The notes below the pieces were generated by a model. That model was not told the origin of the DNA and made no database searches. It worked only from the letters and a program-made list of their open reading frames with translations. Positions 43,287 to 52,432 of a stretch of 64,000 nucleotides of DNA are shown here, piece by piece. Each line of letters opens with the position of its first letter. Within the stretch, counting starts at the first letter, position 1. A program made the position numbers and the translations under genes. Source of the stretch: Synergistaceae bacterium UBA6101 (GTDB lineage Bacteria > Synergistota > Synergistia > Synergistales > Synergistaceae); the NCBI GenBank assembly GCA_002428495.1, contig DIWR01000018.1, positions 62,001 through 126,000 of the forward strand. Direction: 5' to 3'.

Positions 43287-44345
43287 ATGAAAAAAATTTC
43301 CAGCGCAATATTTATCGCATTTACGGTCCTGATCCTTATGACCCCATCCATTTCAGCACAGACACCCTCATCGGCAGACAACGCATCACAGACAGCGGTT
43401 CAGACAGCACAGCAGTCCCAAACCACCGCAGCGCCGGCAGAAAATGCCCCGGCCGCTATTACGGTTCCGCAGTCCAGGCCATTGAAACCCTCTCCTATGC
43501 AGGCAGGTGAACCCGAGACAGAGGCATCGCTTCTGGTCTCTGCTGAATGGCTGAAGAAAAACAAGGGACAGGTAGTCCTCGTGGATGCGAGGCCGGAAAG
43601 CCTCTATTCAGGCGGACACATATCCGGAGCCGTCAATGCGAGCTGGACATACTTCGCGAATATGAATGCACAGGCAGGCACAAAAAAATGGGGTGCCATC
43701 TGGCAGCCATCTACGATGGCTAAGAGGATAGGTGCTCTCGGCATAAACGGAAAGAAAACGGTCGTCGTATATGATGACGCAGGCGGATGGGGCCAGAGCG
43801 GATGGGTTCTGTGGATACTCAGGATGAGCGGTATAAAGAATGCGAAAATGCTTGAGGGAGGATTTACTGCCTGGAAGAAGGAGGGCGGCAGTGTATCAAA
43901 GACCGTCCACAAAAACAAGGCGGTCGCCTTCTCAATACCCAAATACAAAGAGCATTACCTCGTTGATACGGAATGGATCAACAACAACATGGGCAAGAGC
44001 GGGCTTGTTTTGCTTGACGTTCGCACACTTGCTGAATATCAGGGCAAGATCAGGCCCTTCCAGGAAAAGAGAGCCGGTCACCTTCCAGGCGCGATACACA
44101 TAGAAATGCAGAACTTCGTCCAGGATCAATATCAATTCAAAGAAGTGGAAGAGATAGTTGAACTTCTTCAGAAGCACTGCATAACGCCGGATAACGAGAT
44201 AGTTGTGTACGATACTGCCGGAGTCAGAGCCGCCTTTGTTACGATGGCACTGCGTTACGCAGGATTCCACAAATCCCAGTGTTATGACGAGGGATTCCAG
44301 GCGTGGGCAGGAAATCCTGAACTGCCTCTCGATAAATCGGAATAA
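43287..44345 (+). CDS. Exported tandem rhodanese-like protein without catalytic cysteine
   Basis: 352 aa. A Sec signal peptide (about 1-24, ending SISA-QT), a Q/A/P/S-rich linker (about 25-85), then two rhodanese domains: LVDARPESLYSGGHISGA and LLDVRTLAEYQGKIRP with LPGAIHIEM. The active-site loops read VVYDDAGGWGQSG and VVYDTAGVRAAF; the usual cysteine is Asp in both, so sulfur transfer is unlikely by the normal mechanism. ATG 43287 follows AAGGGA; a GTG at 43245 would extend past the signal peptide. It is probably periplasmic. Confidence 0.8.
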   Translation: MKKISSAIFIAFTVLILMTPSISAQTPSSADNASQTAVQTAQQSQTTAAPAENAPAAITVPQSRPLKPSPMQAGEPETEASLLVSAEWLKKNKGQVVLVDARPESLYSGGHISGAVNASWTYFANMNAQAGTKKWGAIWQPSTMAKRIGALGINGKKTVVVYDDAGGWGQSGWVLWILRMSGIKNAKMLEGGFTAWKKEGGSVSKTVHKNKAVAFSIPKYKEHYLVDTEWINNNMGKSGLVLLDVRTLAEYQGKIRPFQEKRAGHLPGAIHIEMQNFVQDQYQFKEVEEIVELLQKHCITPDNEIVVYDTAGVRAAFVTMALRYAGFHKSQCYDEGFQAWAGNPELPLDKSE

Positions 44346-44390
44346 CTAAGCAACAAACTGATTTGAGCGCTGCTGTTTGGCAGTCTAAGT

Positions 44391-44433
44391 GTAAAAAATA
44401 AGTCCCGGGGGTGACCCGGGACTTATTTTTTAC
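44391..44433. terminator. Bidirectional terminator
   Basis: A perfect 19-bp inverted repeat, GTAAAAAATAAGTCCCGGG with its complement after a 5-nt loop. A-rich and T-rich flanks serve both strands. It lies between the convergent rhodanese and threonine dehydratase genes. Confidence 0.92.
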
Positions 44434-44438
44434 AATGA

Positions 44439-45419
44439 TCAGTATATGGAAAGGATAGCCTTCAGTTTTTCCTCATCGATATTGCCTCCTGATATTACTA
44501 TTCCTGTCTTCCTTCCCTTCGGATCGATCTTGCCTGCCAGCAGTGCGGCAACTCCTACAGCACCTGCTCCCTCAACTATCTGATGGTGTTCCCTGTGCAG
44601 GAAGGCGATCGCTTTGGCGATGTCTTCCTCAGTGATCTCAAGAATTCCTGCCACGCGTTTCTTTGCGAGTGAGAGCAGGCTCTGGGGTATGTAGCCTGCA
44701 AGTCCGTCAGCCAGAGTCTCAAGGTATGTGACCTCCCTGACGATGCCGTCAGCCCATGAGACTACCCATGGATTAGACGCGACAGACTGCACTCCCCATA
44801 TTTCAACATCCGGGTTAATGGCTTTAGCCGCTATAGCGATCCCATTCATGAGTCCACCGCCTCCTGCGGGAATGATCAGAAGCTCTATGTCCGGTTCATC
44901 AGTGAACATTTCAAAACCCGCAGTTCCCTGTCCCGAGATCACCGTAGCATCTTCAAAAGAAGAGACATAGGTCATTTCGTTTTTTTCAGCATGTTCGTGG
45001 GCTGAATGTTCCGCAAAGTCATAATCTCCGCTTGTAACAACAAGATCTACAAATTCTCCGCCCCTTCGTTTTATGGCAGCTTTCTTAGTTTCGGGACATA
45101 CGTTGGGGACAAAGATCAGTGTCTTGATGCCAAGTTCCTTAGCTGCAAGGGCAACGCCCTGACCATGGTTTCCGCTGGAGCAGGTCACGACGCCTTTTGC
45201 CCGTTCTTCAAGGGAGAGTGAATTCATCTTATAAAGTGCTCCCCTTAATTTAAATGAGCCGCAAAGCTGCTGGTTTTCCCATTTCATGTACACAGGGCTG
45301 CCGCATATTTCGCTCAGCGGGAAAGAATACTCGGTAGGAGTGTGTCTCACACGGTTTTTAAGAAATCGGTAAGCCTTGGCAACATCAGTAATGTTTGGGT
45401 CGATAAAAAGTTTGTTCAA
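44439..45419 (-). CDS. Threonine/serine dehydratase (PLP-dependent, catabolic type)
   Basis: 326 aa fold-type II PLP enzyme without an ACT domain. PLP lysine in GSFKLRGALYK (about 60), SSGNHGQGVAL, and the phosphate loop IIPAGGGGLMNG are canonical. It deaminates threonine or serine to 2-oxo acids. The short form suggests a catabolic, feedback-insensitive role. Serine racemase or hydroxyaspartate lyase activity is possible. It is divergent from the homoserine dehydrogenase operon. Confidence 0.85.
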   Translation of the reverse strand: MNKLFIDPNITDVAKAYRFLKNRVRHTPTEYSFPLSEICGSPVYMKWENQQLCGSFKLRGALYKMNSLSLEERAKGVVTCSSGNHGQGVALAAKELGIKTLIFVPNVCPETKKAAIKRRGGEFVDLVVTSGDYDFAEHSAHEHAEKNEMTYVSSFEDATVISGQGTAGFEMFTDEPDIELLIIPAGGGGLMNGIAIAAKAINPDVEIWGVQSVASNPWVVSWADGIVREVTYLETLADGLAGYIPQSLLSLAKKRVAGILEITEEDIAKAIAFLHREHHQIVEGAGAVGVAALLAGKIDPKGRKTGIVISGGNIDEEKLKAILSIY

Positions 45420-45502
45420 TATAAATCCTCCTCTGAATGTAATATTTTAAGGATCATGGGACTCCCGAAGTTTATGAGCCGGCATCTTTTCTTTATTGCA
45501 AA

Positions 45503-45530
45503 TTGACATCAATATTACAGTAACTATAAT
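45503..45530 (+). promoter_or_regulatory. Perfect-consensus promoter of the homoserine dehydrogenase operon
   Basis: TTGACA at 45503-45508 and TATAAT at 45525-45530 with a 16-nt spacer. Both hexamers match consensus fully. The expected start is near 45537, about 30 nt before the first gene. Confidence 0.8.
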
Positions 45531-45567
45531 CGAATGCATGACACTTTTAAAGGGATGAGGGCAATAA

Positions 45568-46596
45568 ATGAAAATACTTTTTATCGGTTTCGGTAATGTG
45601 GCAAAAGAGATGTCCCGAATATTTATTCAACGTGATCTATATCCGGCTCTTGATCTGGAGTCCCGAGTTGTCGGGATCTTTACAGGCCGCCACGGCGGAT
45701 TGGAGAAAAAAGATGGAATAGACCTTATAAAAGTTTTGGATGAACTCAGGCTGAGCAACAGACTTACTGCAGACGAGCGGGAACTTTCCTCACTGACTCC
45801 GCTGGAAGCCGCGAAAACACTTGATTACGATGTTCTTGTTGAGCTTTCCGCCCTCTCCATTGAAGATAGGGGAGAACCGGCTGCTTCGCACATAAGAACC
45901 GCCCTGGAAAGGGGTAAGTCTGTAGCATCCGCAAATAAAGGCCCGGTCAGTTTTCGCTACAAAGAACTCAAAGAGCTTGCTGAAAAAAATGGAGCGCTCT
46001 ATCTTTTTGAATCCGCAGTGATGGACGGAGCACCTCTCTTCAATTTCTGCAGCCGCTGCATGAAGGGTGCGACAGTAAATGGATTTTCTGGGATACTGAA
46101 CGGGACTACCAATTTCATACTCTCCCACATGGAAAAGGGGGGTTCTCTTGAAGAGGGCATAAAAATGGCGCAGGAAGCCGGGATCGCGGAGGCAGATCCT
46201 TCAATGGACGTTGACGGATGGGATCCCTCAGCCAAGGCAGCCGCTCTTGTGAATGTCCTGATGGGTGGAAACATAACACCTCTTGACGTGGAGAGAGATG
46301 GAATAAGGGCAGTGACCCCGGAGACGGCGCAGGATGCTGTCAAAAGAGGTATGAGGCTTAAACTCCTCTGCAGAGGCTGGAAAGATGGGAATAATGTCCA
46401 TGCAAGCGTAAGGGTCGAGGAGGTAAACAGGGATGATATCTTCTGTCTCATCTCCCATTATGGTTCAGCAGTCCGTATCGAGTCAGACCTGATGCACCCC
46501 AACATCATTGTGCAGGACTGCCCTGATCTTCTGGATACCGCATATGGAGTCATAGAAGACCTCATCACTATAAGGGATTCATTAGGCTTGATATAA
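45568..46596 (+). CDS. Homoserine dehydrogenase (short, no ACT domain)
   Basis: 342 aa. NAD(P)-binding start ILFIGFGNVAKEM, ASANKGPVSF, and the homoserine dehydrogenase signature FSGILNGTTNFILSHM with EAGIAEADPSMDVDGWDPSAKAA. It lacks the C-terminal ACT regulatory domain of many biosynthetic forms. It interconverts aspartate semialdehyde and homoserine. Its neighbours (racemase, threonine dehydratase-like, ornithine cyclodeaminase family) suggest a catabolic or salvage setting rather than classical threonine synthesis, which is inference. Confidence 0.85.
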   Translation: MKILFIGFGNVAKEMSRIFIQRDLYPALDLESRVVGIFTGRHGGLEKKDGIDLIKVLDELRLSNRLTADERELSSLTPLEAAKTLDYDVLVELSALSIEDRGEPAASHIRTALERGKSVASANKGPVSFRYKELKELAEKNGALYLFESAVMDGAPLFNFCSRCMKGATVNGFSGILNGTTNFILSHMEKGGSLEEGIKMAQEAGIAEADPSMDVDGWDPSAKAAALVNVLMGGNITPLDVERDGIRAVTPETAQDAVKRGMRLKLLCRGWKDGNNVHASVRVEEVNRDDIFCLISHYGSAVRIESDLMHPNIIVQDCPDLLDTAYGVIEDLITIRDSLGLI

Positions 46597-46634
46597 TATC
46601 AGTATTCGTATCACATCGAAAAGGAGTGATAAAA

Positions 46635-47711
46635 ATGTCATACCCGGTACTTAGAGTTCACATGGATGTTATGGAAAGCAACATAAACAAGATCGTTTCA
46701 AAGTGCGCAGAACATGGAATATCGGTCTGGGCAGTCACAAAAGGATTATCAGCTCCCCTGGAACTGGCCAGACGGCTTTCCGGCACTAAGGTATCTGCAT
46801 TGGCAGACAGCAGGATAAAGAATATCAGAAGGATGAAGGAGGATGGCATAAAAGTTCCCTTCGCTCTGATAAGGATACCAATGCGTTCTGAGATCGAAGA
46901 CGTTATCAGCCTTGCAGACTATTCTCTGGTATCAGATATGGAAACGCTGGAATTGATGTCAAAAGTATGTGAATCAAAAAAGAAAGAACATTCTGTCCTC
47001 CTGATGACAGATATGGGTGACCTGAGGGAAGGCTTCTGGCCGGATGAGGCTGAGACCGTTGCGGAAGGCCTCAAAAAACTGAGCCCCGCCCTTAAAATAA
47101 TCGGAATTGGAGTCAATTACGGCTGTGCAAGCGGAGTACTTCCTTCAAAAGAAAGCATACAAAGATTTTTGTCCTTCGGCGAAAAAATTGAATCCGTAAT
47201 TGGCAGAAAGCTTGATATCTATTCGGGAGGAGCTACGACACGTTCACTTATTGCGTTAGATGACGGTCTTTTCCCTGCGAGGATAAATAACCTCAGGATA
47301 GGCGAAGGGTATCTGCTCGGTTCGGATAAATCCTCGGGGGTGATAGTACCCTGGCTGCGCCAGGACACTATGGAACTGGAAGCCGAACTGGTCGAAGTTC
47401 GCAGGAAGCCGACAAAGCCCATAGGAGAGGTCGGAAGGGATGCCTTTGGCAACGTTCCTTATTTCGAGGACAGGGGAGAAAGGCTTCGCGGAATACTGGC
47501 GATAGGCAGGCAGGATGTGAATATCGGCGGACTGACGCCGTTGGATGAAGGGGTCAAAATAATCACAGCTTCAAGTGACCACCTCCTGGTAGATATCGAA
47601 GATTGTCCTGTTGCGCATAAAGTAGGGGAGATTCTTCGTTTCAGGCCTGACTATCCAGGAATGCTCTCTTCGTCGACATCACCTTACGTCACAAAAATTT
47701 ATGAAGGGTAG
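46635..47711 (+). CDS. Alanine/ornithine racemase family PLP enzyme
   Basis: 358 aa from ATG 46635 (AAGGAG at 46621-46626 precedes it). An alanine-racemase N-terminal barrel with PLP lysine K36 in VWAVTKGLS, a GIGVNYGC block, and SGGATTRSL near 200. It resembles the ornithine racemase-like group more than Alr. No ornithine aminomutase genes are adjacent, so the amino acid it racemises is open. It lies in one operon with homoserine dehydrogenase and a dehydratase. Confidence 0.75.
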   Translation: MSYPVLRVHMDVMESNINKIVSKCAEHGISVWAVTKGLSAPLELARRLSGTKVSALADSRIKNIRRMKEDGIKVPFALIRIPMRSEIEDVISLADYSLVSDMETLELMSKVCESKKKEHSVLLMTDMGDLREGFWPDEAETVAEGLKKLSPALKIIGIGVNYGCASGVLPSKESIQRFLSFGEKIESVIGRKLDIYSGGATTRSLIALDDGLFPARINNLRIGEGYLLGSDKSSGVIVPWLRQDTMELEAELVEVRRKPTKPIGEVGRDAFGNVPYFEDRGERLRGILAIGRQDVNIGGLTPLDEGVKIITASSDHLLVDIEDCPVAHKVGEILRFRPDYPGMLSSSTSPYVTKIYEG

Positions 47712-47720
47712 TGTTGAATA

Positions 47721-48695
47721 ATGCCATACGAAGTAACAATAACCGACATCCTGCTTGCGGCAAGATTTCTTAAAAACAGGACGAGGCATACACCTCTTGA
47801 GTTCTCTCCTTCGCTAAGCAAAATGACCGGGGGAGAGGTCTGGCTAAAACTTGAGAACCAACAGATCGCAGGTTCTTTCAAGCCAAGGGGAGCCTTTAAC
47901 AGGATGTTTGCAATGACCGAAGAAGAGAGGCAAAAAGGAGTTATAACCTGTTCAAGCGGAAACCATGCACAGGGAATAGCGATGGCTGCCAGGGACCTTA
48001 AGGTAAGGGCAGTTATATGTGTCCCGGGCCAGTGCCCCCAGGTAAAACGAGAATCCATACTTGAAAAGGGCGGAGAGTTTGTGGAGCTCCGAGTTATAGG
48101 GACATATTATGACGAGGCGGAGATAGAGAGCATTAAGATGGCTGAAAAAGAAAATCTGGTCTTCATCTCAGCTTTTGACGATCCCTACGTATCAGCCGGA
48201 CAGGGAACGGTTGGGCTTGAGATGCTGCAGGATGAGCCCGAACTTGACGTCATCCTCTGCCAGATAAGCGGAGCCGGACTGATCCGCGGGGTAGCAACTG
48301 CTGCAAAAGCACTCAGACCGGGGATAAAAGTCTGGGGAGTGCATGCGAAAGCCAACCCTGCCTGGCCGGAAGCTGTTAAAAATGGCATGGTCGGACTTGT
48401 CGAAGAAGAAGTAAGCCTTGCAGACGCCCTTGGAGGCGGAGCGTGCCAGAATCATCTGGATTTTGTACTTAATAAACTGGAGGGGCTTCTTGCCGTCTCA
48501 GAAGAGGATATAGCAAAAGGCATCCGCTTCATGTTTGAAAAACACCACCAGCTGGTAGAGGGAGCAGGCGCAATTGCTGCTGCGGCGGCTCTTTCCGGGA
48601 GCATCGAACTGAAAGGCCAAAAGGTCGGTATCGTTGTTTCCGGGGGCAATATCGGAGAAGAAAAATTCCTTTCCGCACTAAGTTGCGGAAGATAG
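47721..48695 (+). CDS. Threonine dehydratase-like PLP protein, divergent paralogue
   Basis: 324 aa, a paralogue of the enzyme at 44439-45419. The PLP lysine motif GSFKPRGAFNR and SSGNHAQGIAM are kept. The glycine-rich phosphate loop, GGGGL in the paralogue, reads LCQISGAGLIRG here, so cofactor or substrate handling may differ. It also ends with the family-typical VVSGGNIGEEKF. The call is a PLP lyase of the IlvA group; the exact reaction is uncertain. Confidence 0.75.
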   Translation: MPYEVTITDILLAARFLKNRTRHTPLEFSPSLSKMTGGEVWLKLENQQIAGSFKPRGAFNRMFAMTEEERQKGVITCSSGNHAQGIAMAARDLKVRAVICVPGQCPQVKRESILEKGGEFVELRVIGTYYDEAEIESIKMAEKENLVFISAFDDPYVSAGQGTVGLEMLQDEPELDVILCQISGAGLIRGVATAAKALRPGIKVWGVHAKANPAWPEAVKNGMVGLVEEEVSLADALGGGACQNHLDFVLNKLEGLLAVSEEDIAKGIRFMFEKHHQLVEGAGAIAAAAALSGSIELKGQKVGIVVSGGNIGEEKFLSALSCGR

Positions 48696-48704
48696 GAGAG
48701 ACTG

Positions 48705-49706
48705 ATGTACAGGCTCAGGATACTGGATTCAAAGCAGTTTAGCGCATTGGTCACGATGGATGACGTAATTCCCGGAGTAAAAGAGGCATATAAGCTGTTT
48801 TCTTCCGGGAGGGCCGGGCTTTTTCCGATAATAACACATGAATTTGACCCCGGAAGGGCAGATATGGATATCAAATCCGCATACATGGATGGAGCGGGTA
48901 TATATGGACTTAAGATCCTGGGCTGGAACAGAGACAATCCCTCGACCCTGGGAGTCCCAGCCCTTGCGGGCCTTATAGTGGTCATGGATATCGAGCGTCA
49001 GCAGCCGCTGGGTATACTTGAGGGAACTCCCGTCACATTTTTAAGGACCGGAGCAGCAGGAGCAATAGGAGCGGAGACCCTTGCGAGGCCCGGAGCTGAG
49101 AATGCTGTTGTAGTTGGTTCAGGCGCCCAGGGGAGGGCTCAGATCATGGGCCTTTCAAAGGTAATGCCCTGCCTGAGAAAGATAGATGTCTTCGATGTGC
49201 AGGATGTGTACGCGGATAAAATGGCGGAAGAGATATCTTTCCATTACCCTGCAATCCAAATAACCGCCAGGCCATTTGCATCACTTGAAGAGCATGTAAG
49301 GAATGCGGACATAGTTGTTACATGCACGCCTTCAAAAAAGGCATTCATCAAAAGCGGCTGGCTCAGGAAGGGCTGTCACATAAATGCTATAGGAGCTGAC
49401 ATGCCCGGCAAACAGGAGATAGATCCTGAAATAACAGCAACGGTAAAAGTTTTCGGAGACTCAAGGTCTCAGGTGGCACACAAGGGAGAGTGTCAGCACG
49501 CTGTATCAATGGGACTGATAATGCCCGAATGCATTACCGAGATAGGAGAAGTGCTCAACGGCACTAAACCGGGAAGGACTTCGGCTGATGAAATAACGAT
49601 GTTTGACGCCACAGGAATGGCGCTGCAGGACCTTATAACTGCCAAAGTCGCACTGGAACGTGCTGAAGCACATAACATAGGCACAGTGGTAGAGATGGAG
49701 CAATAA
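48705..49706 (+). CDS. Ornithine cyclodeaminase/mu-crystallin family protein
   Basis: 333 aa. The NAD-binding motif is VVVGSGAQGRAQIMG (about 138-152), followed by TCTPSKKAFI, INAIGADMPGKQEID and a C-terminal FDATGMALQDLITA. The family includes ornithine cyclodeaminase, alanine dehydrogenase (archaeal) and ketimine reductase. Being the last gene after the racemase and PLP lyase, it may deaminate or reduce the product of that set. GAGAG lies just upstream of the start. Confidence 0.8.
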   Translation: MYRLRILDSKQFSALVTMDDVIPGVKEAYKLFSSGRAGLFPIITHEFDPGRADMDIKSAYMDGAGIYGLKILGWNRDNPSTLGVPALAGLIVVMDIERQQPLGILEGTPVTFLRTGAAGAIGAETLARPGAENAVVVGSGAQGRAQIMGLSKVMPCLRKIDVFDVQDVYADKMAEEISFHYPAIQITARPFASLEEHVRNADIVVTCTPSKKAFIKSGWLRKGCHINAIGADMPGKQEIDPEITATVKVFGDSRSQVAHKGECQHAVSMGLIMPECITEIGEVLNGTKPGRTSADEITMFDATGMALQDLITAKVALERAEAHNIGTVVEMEQ

Positions 49707-49831
49707 CTGCGCAGGAGATAATAGGCTGTTCCATTATTATTATTGCAATTGTCTGTGCTGCGGTTCGAACTTACGGACCTGAACATTTAAATATGTAATT
49801 AATGTTTATCTCCATCTTTTAAATAGGTGTA

Positions 49832-49864
49832 AAATTAATGCGTTTTTTCAAAAACGCATTAATT
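49832..49864. terminator. Bidirectional AT-rich terminator
   Basis: AAATTAATGCGTTTTT pairs with AAAAACGCATTAATTT across a 2-nt gap (the actual loop will be slightly larger). It lies between the convergent ornithine cyclodeaminase-like and potassium channel genes. Confidence 0.75.
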
Positions 49865-49900
49865 TATTCTCTTAACCCAAGTTGTTTTTGCTTCAATAAA

Positions 49901-50893
49901 TTATTTTTTAGTGCGTCTTTTCTGTGAAAGCCTTTTCTCAATGATAGTATCCTCCCTGGAATCGCTGATGAAGTGTTCATTGACCCATTTCGCGAAGCGG
50001 CTCTTTTTTAAATCCGTTTTTTTAGTGCGCGATCTTTCGGAAGATCCGTTATTAACGATCGTTTCCTTTTTAATCGGATGTTTCAGCTTCATGGCTTTCA
50101 ATACATTGCAAATTTCCTCTACCTCATTCTCACTCAGTTCTGAAAACCGTGATAGTTCTTTGATGACCCCGATCACTATTGAGCTTTCTGGTCTTGTGAA
50201 ATTATCAGAATACATCATTATCCCGGCAATAACGCCTGTGAGCATGCTTATGCAGGCAAGCCCGACTACCATAAGGAACATTCCTACAAGTCTTCCTTCC
50301 GGGGTGGCAGGTACGATGTCGCCAAAACCTGTAGTGCTGGCGGTCGAGAAAGCCCACCAAATACTGTCCGAGTAATTTCTGCCTTCAAAACCGGAAAATA
50401 ACATTGCAGCAACTACAAGTGCCGTCATTGTAACAGCGGCTGCATAATGAAGAGGATTTGTTCTTATGAATCTGCGCTGGGTTACGAAGGCCCTTATCAG
50501 GTATGAAAAGAATTTTATGATAAAAATTATTTCAAGGACTCCTGCAGCTGCATCAGTCAGGTGGATGTCTCCCAATATCTCGGCCAGCAGTATGAAAGGA
50601 TATACGGGAACTATAGCAATAAATTCTGCCAGATGTCTCGTTATGAAATGTTTTTTGTCCTCTGTCAGATGCATCCTTACGAAAAAATCAGCGGCAAAAA
50701 TAAGCCAGATAAGATGGTTTAGAATAAATATCATCTTAGGCTGAAGACTATATCTGAAAAAGCTTGATCCTAAGGACATAAGGGTAAAAAGCGAGATGAT
50801 CGCCAGGACCGGCAGCATTATTTTGTAAGATTTAACAAGACTCTTTCTTTTAATATTGCCGGTCATTTTTAGAAGATTTTTAAGGTTTTTCAT
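49901..50893 (-). CDS. Potassium channel-type ion transport protein
   Basis: 330 aa. Four hydrophobic segments precede a pore region whose selectivity filter reads TASTTGFGDIVPATPEGR, close to T-x-G-Y/F-G-D of K+ channels. A strong final helix (LVGMFLMVVGLACISMLTGVIAG) follows. The C-terminal 70 residues are cytosolic and highly basic. No RCK/TrkA-N domain is seen. It may sense voltage or set membrane potential. It overlaps the next minus-strand gene by 4 nt. Confidence 0.82.
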   Translation of the reverse strand: MKNLKNLLKMTGNIKRKSLVKSYKIMLPVLAIISLFTLMSLGSSFFRYSLQPKMIFILNHLIWLIFAADFFVRMHLTEDKKHFITRHLAEFIAIVPVYPFILLAEILGDIHLTDAAAGVLEIIFIIKFFSYLIRAFVTQRRFIRTNPLHYAAAVTMTALVVAAMLFSGFEGRNYSDSIWWAFSTASTTGFGDIVPATPEGRLVGMFLMVVGLACISMLTGVIAGIMMYSDNFTRPESSIVIGVIKELSRFSELSENEVEEICNVLKAMKLKHPIKKETIVNNGSSERSRTKKTDLKKSRFAKWVNEHFISDSREDTIIEKRLSQKRRTKK

Positions 50894-52281
50894 TTTTCAG
50901 AGAGCATTGCCCTTGCGACCCAAAGGCCCGATGCTGAGGCCTGTATCACCCCTCTTGTGACCCCGGCTCCGTCTCCGGCTGCGTACAAGCCTTTGATAGA
51001 AGTCCTGAGCCCACTGTCGAGGGCGACTTTCAGACTGTAAAACTTTACCTCGACTCCGTAGAGCAAAGTATGGCCGCTATTGACACCTGGTATTATATGA
51101 TCAAGCGCTGCAAGCATTTCCATTATTCCGACAAGATGCCTGTATGGAAGGACGCAGGCAAGGTCTCCCGGTTCTGCGCTTGTAAGAGTGGGCCTTACAA
51201 GTCCGTGGGCGATCCTGTCCGGTGTGGAGCGTCTCCCCTTTCGGAGATCACCAAGTCGCTGGACGATAATTCCTCCGCCAAGCATGTTTGCCAGACGGGC
51301 AATGTGGCTGCCGTAACCGATCGGATCCCTGAAAGGTTTTGTAAATTTTGTAGAGACCAGTATTGCAAAGTTTGTATTCTCTGTCTTGTGTTCATTTTCC
51401 TGGTTTGAGTGGCCGTTGACAGTCAGGATCTCGTGGTGGCTCTGATACTCAGATGTGACTTCACCGTGCGGACACATGCAGAATGTTCGGACTTTGTCAT
51501 CAAAGGTCGGTGTGTCAAGAAGTGCCTTGACCTCATAGAACTGGTCCGTGATATCCTCAGCCCACGCAGAGGGTATCTCCACCCTTACTCCGATGTCTAC
51601 TGGCAGGGACTCGATCTCAAGTCCAAGCTCCTTCACGGTTTTTTCCATCCATGCTGCGCCTTCGCGTCCTGGGGCCAAGAGGACCCTGTCGGCGCAGATC
51701 TCTTCTCCATCGGCAAGCAGGACGCCGGCAACGGATCTGTCAGACTTAAGAAGGACTTTTTCGACCATTGTGTTTGTTCTTACCTCACAGCTGTCCTTTA
51801 TGGTCTGATATATGGCGCCAAGGATCTGCTTTGACCTGTCAGTCCCCATATGGCGTATTGTTGCAGGAATTATGTCCAGTCCTGCCTTAAGAGCTTTGGT
51901 AATGACCTTCTTTGCAAGGTCGCCGCTTGGTTTGAACAGCGTGCTGCTGGCTCCGTGTTCCAGATATACCCGGTCTGCTTCGTCAATAAGAGAGAGAAGC
52001 TTCTGGCGTCCGCAGTATTCTTCAAGGTTGCCCCCGAACTCAGGGGTCAGTGTCAGTTTGCCGTCGCTGAAAGCCCCGGCTCCTCCCCATCCGCATACAA
52101 CATTGCATGGATTGCAGTGTACGCATTCCGGAGCGCCTGTTTTCATGGGACAGATTCTGGCTTCTATCGGTCTTCCCTTGTCTATGAGAAGAACTTTTTT
52201 ATTGTTTTTTATGAGTTCGAGAGTTGCGAACAGTCCTGCGGGACCTGATCCGACGACTATTACATCATATTTGTTATCCAT
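50890..52281 (-). CDS. FAD-dependent dehydrogenase (COG2509-like)
   Basis: 463 aa. N-terminal dinucleotide site DVIVVGSGPAGLFATLEL, then a cysteine-rich insert CVHCNPCNVVCGWGGAGAFSDGK near 50-75, and a C-terminal AAGDGAGVTRGVIQASASG FAD motif. The family is widespread in anaerobes with unproven reaction. The clustered cysteines might bind iron-sulfur or be structural (inference). It is transcribed divergently from leucyl aminopeptidase. Confidence 0.8.
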   Translation of the reverse strand: MDNKYDVIVVGSGPAGLFATLELIKNNKKVLLIDKGRPIEARICPMKTGAPECVHCNPCNVVCGWGGAGAFSDGKLTLTPEFGGNLEEYCGRQKLLSLIDEADRVYLEHGASSTLFKPSGDLAKKVITKALKAGLDIIPATIRHMGTDRSKQILGAIYQTIKDSCEVRTNTMVEKVLLKSDRSVAGVLLADGEEICADRVLLAPGREGAAWMEKTVKELGLEIESLPVDIGVRVEIPSAWAEDITDQFYEVKALLDTPTFDDKVRTFCMCPHGEVTSEYQSHHEILTVNGHSNQENEHKTENTNFAILVSTKFTKPFRDPIGYGSHIARLANMLGGGIIVQRLGDLRKGRRSTPDRIAHGLVRPTLTSAEPGDLACVLPYRHLVGIMEMLAALDHIIPGVNSGHTLLYGVEVKFYSLKVALDSGLRTSIKGLYAAGDGAGVTRGVIQASASGLWVARAMLSEK

Positions 52282-52363
52282 CCTTCATTCCTCCATATAA
52301 TGCAGAAAATCGACCCTGATTAGTATAGCAGAAAAGATCGGGCAGGCAGAAAATACGTCAACA

Positions 52364-52392
52364 TTGAGATTAAATAGTGATATTATTATGAT
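52364..52392 (+). promoter_or_regulatory. Candidate promoter of the leucyl aminopeptidase gene
   Basis: TTGAGA at 52364-52369, 17-nt spacer, TATGAT at 52387-52392 (5/6 each). It lies inside the longest open reading frame, which supports the later TTG 52433 start. Confidence 0.6.
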
Positions 52393-52432
52393 GTTCAGAA
52401 TAAAAGCAGGTTACTTATATGGAGGGAATATA

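Noticed and set aside
49752..49765. GGTTCGAAC resembling a tRNA T-loop
   Set aside because: No acceptor, D or anticodon stem can be formed around it on either strand; it is a chance match in an intergenic gap.
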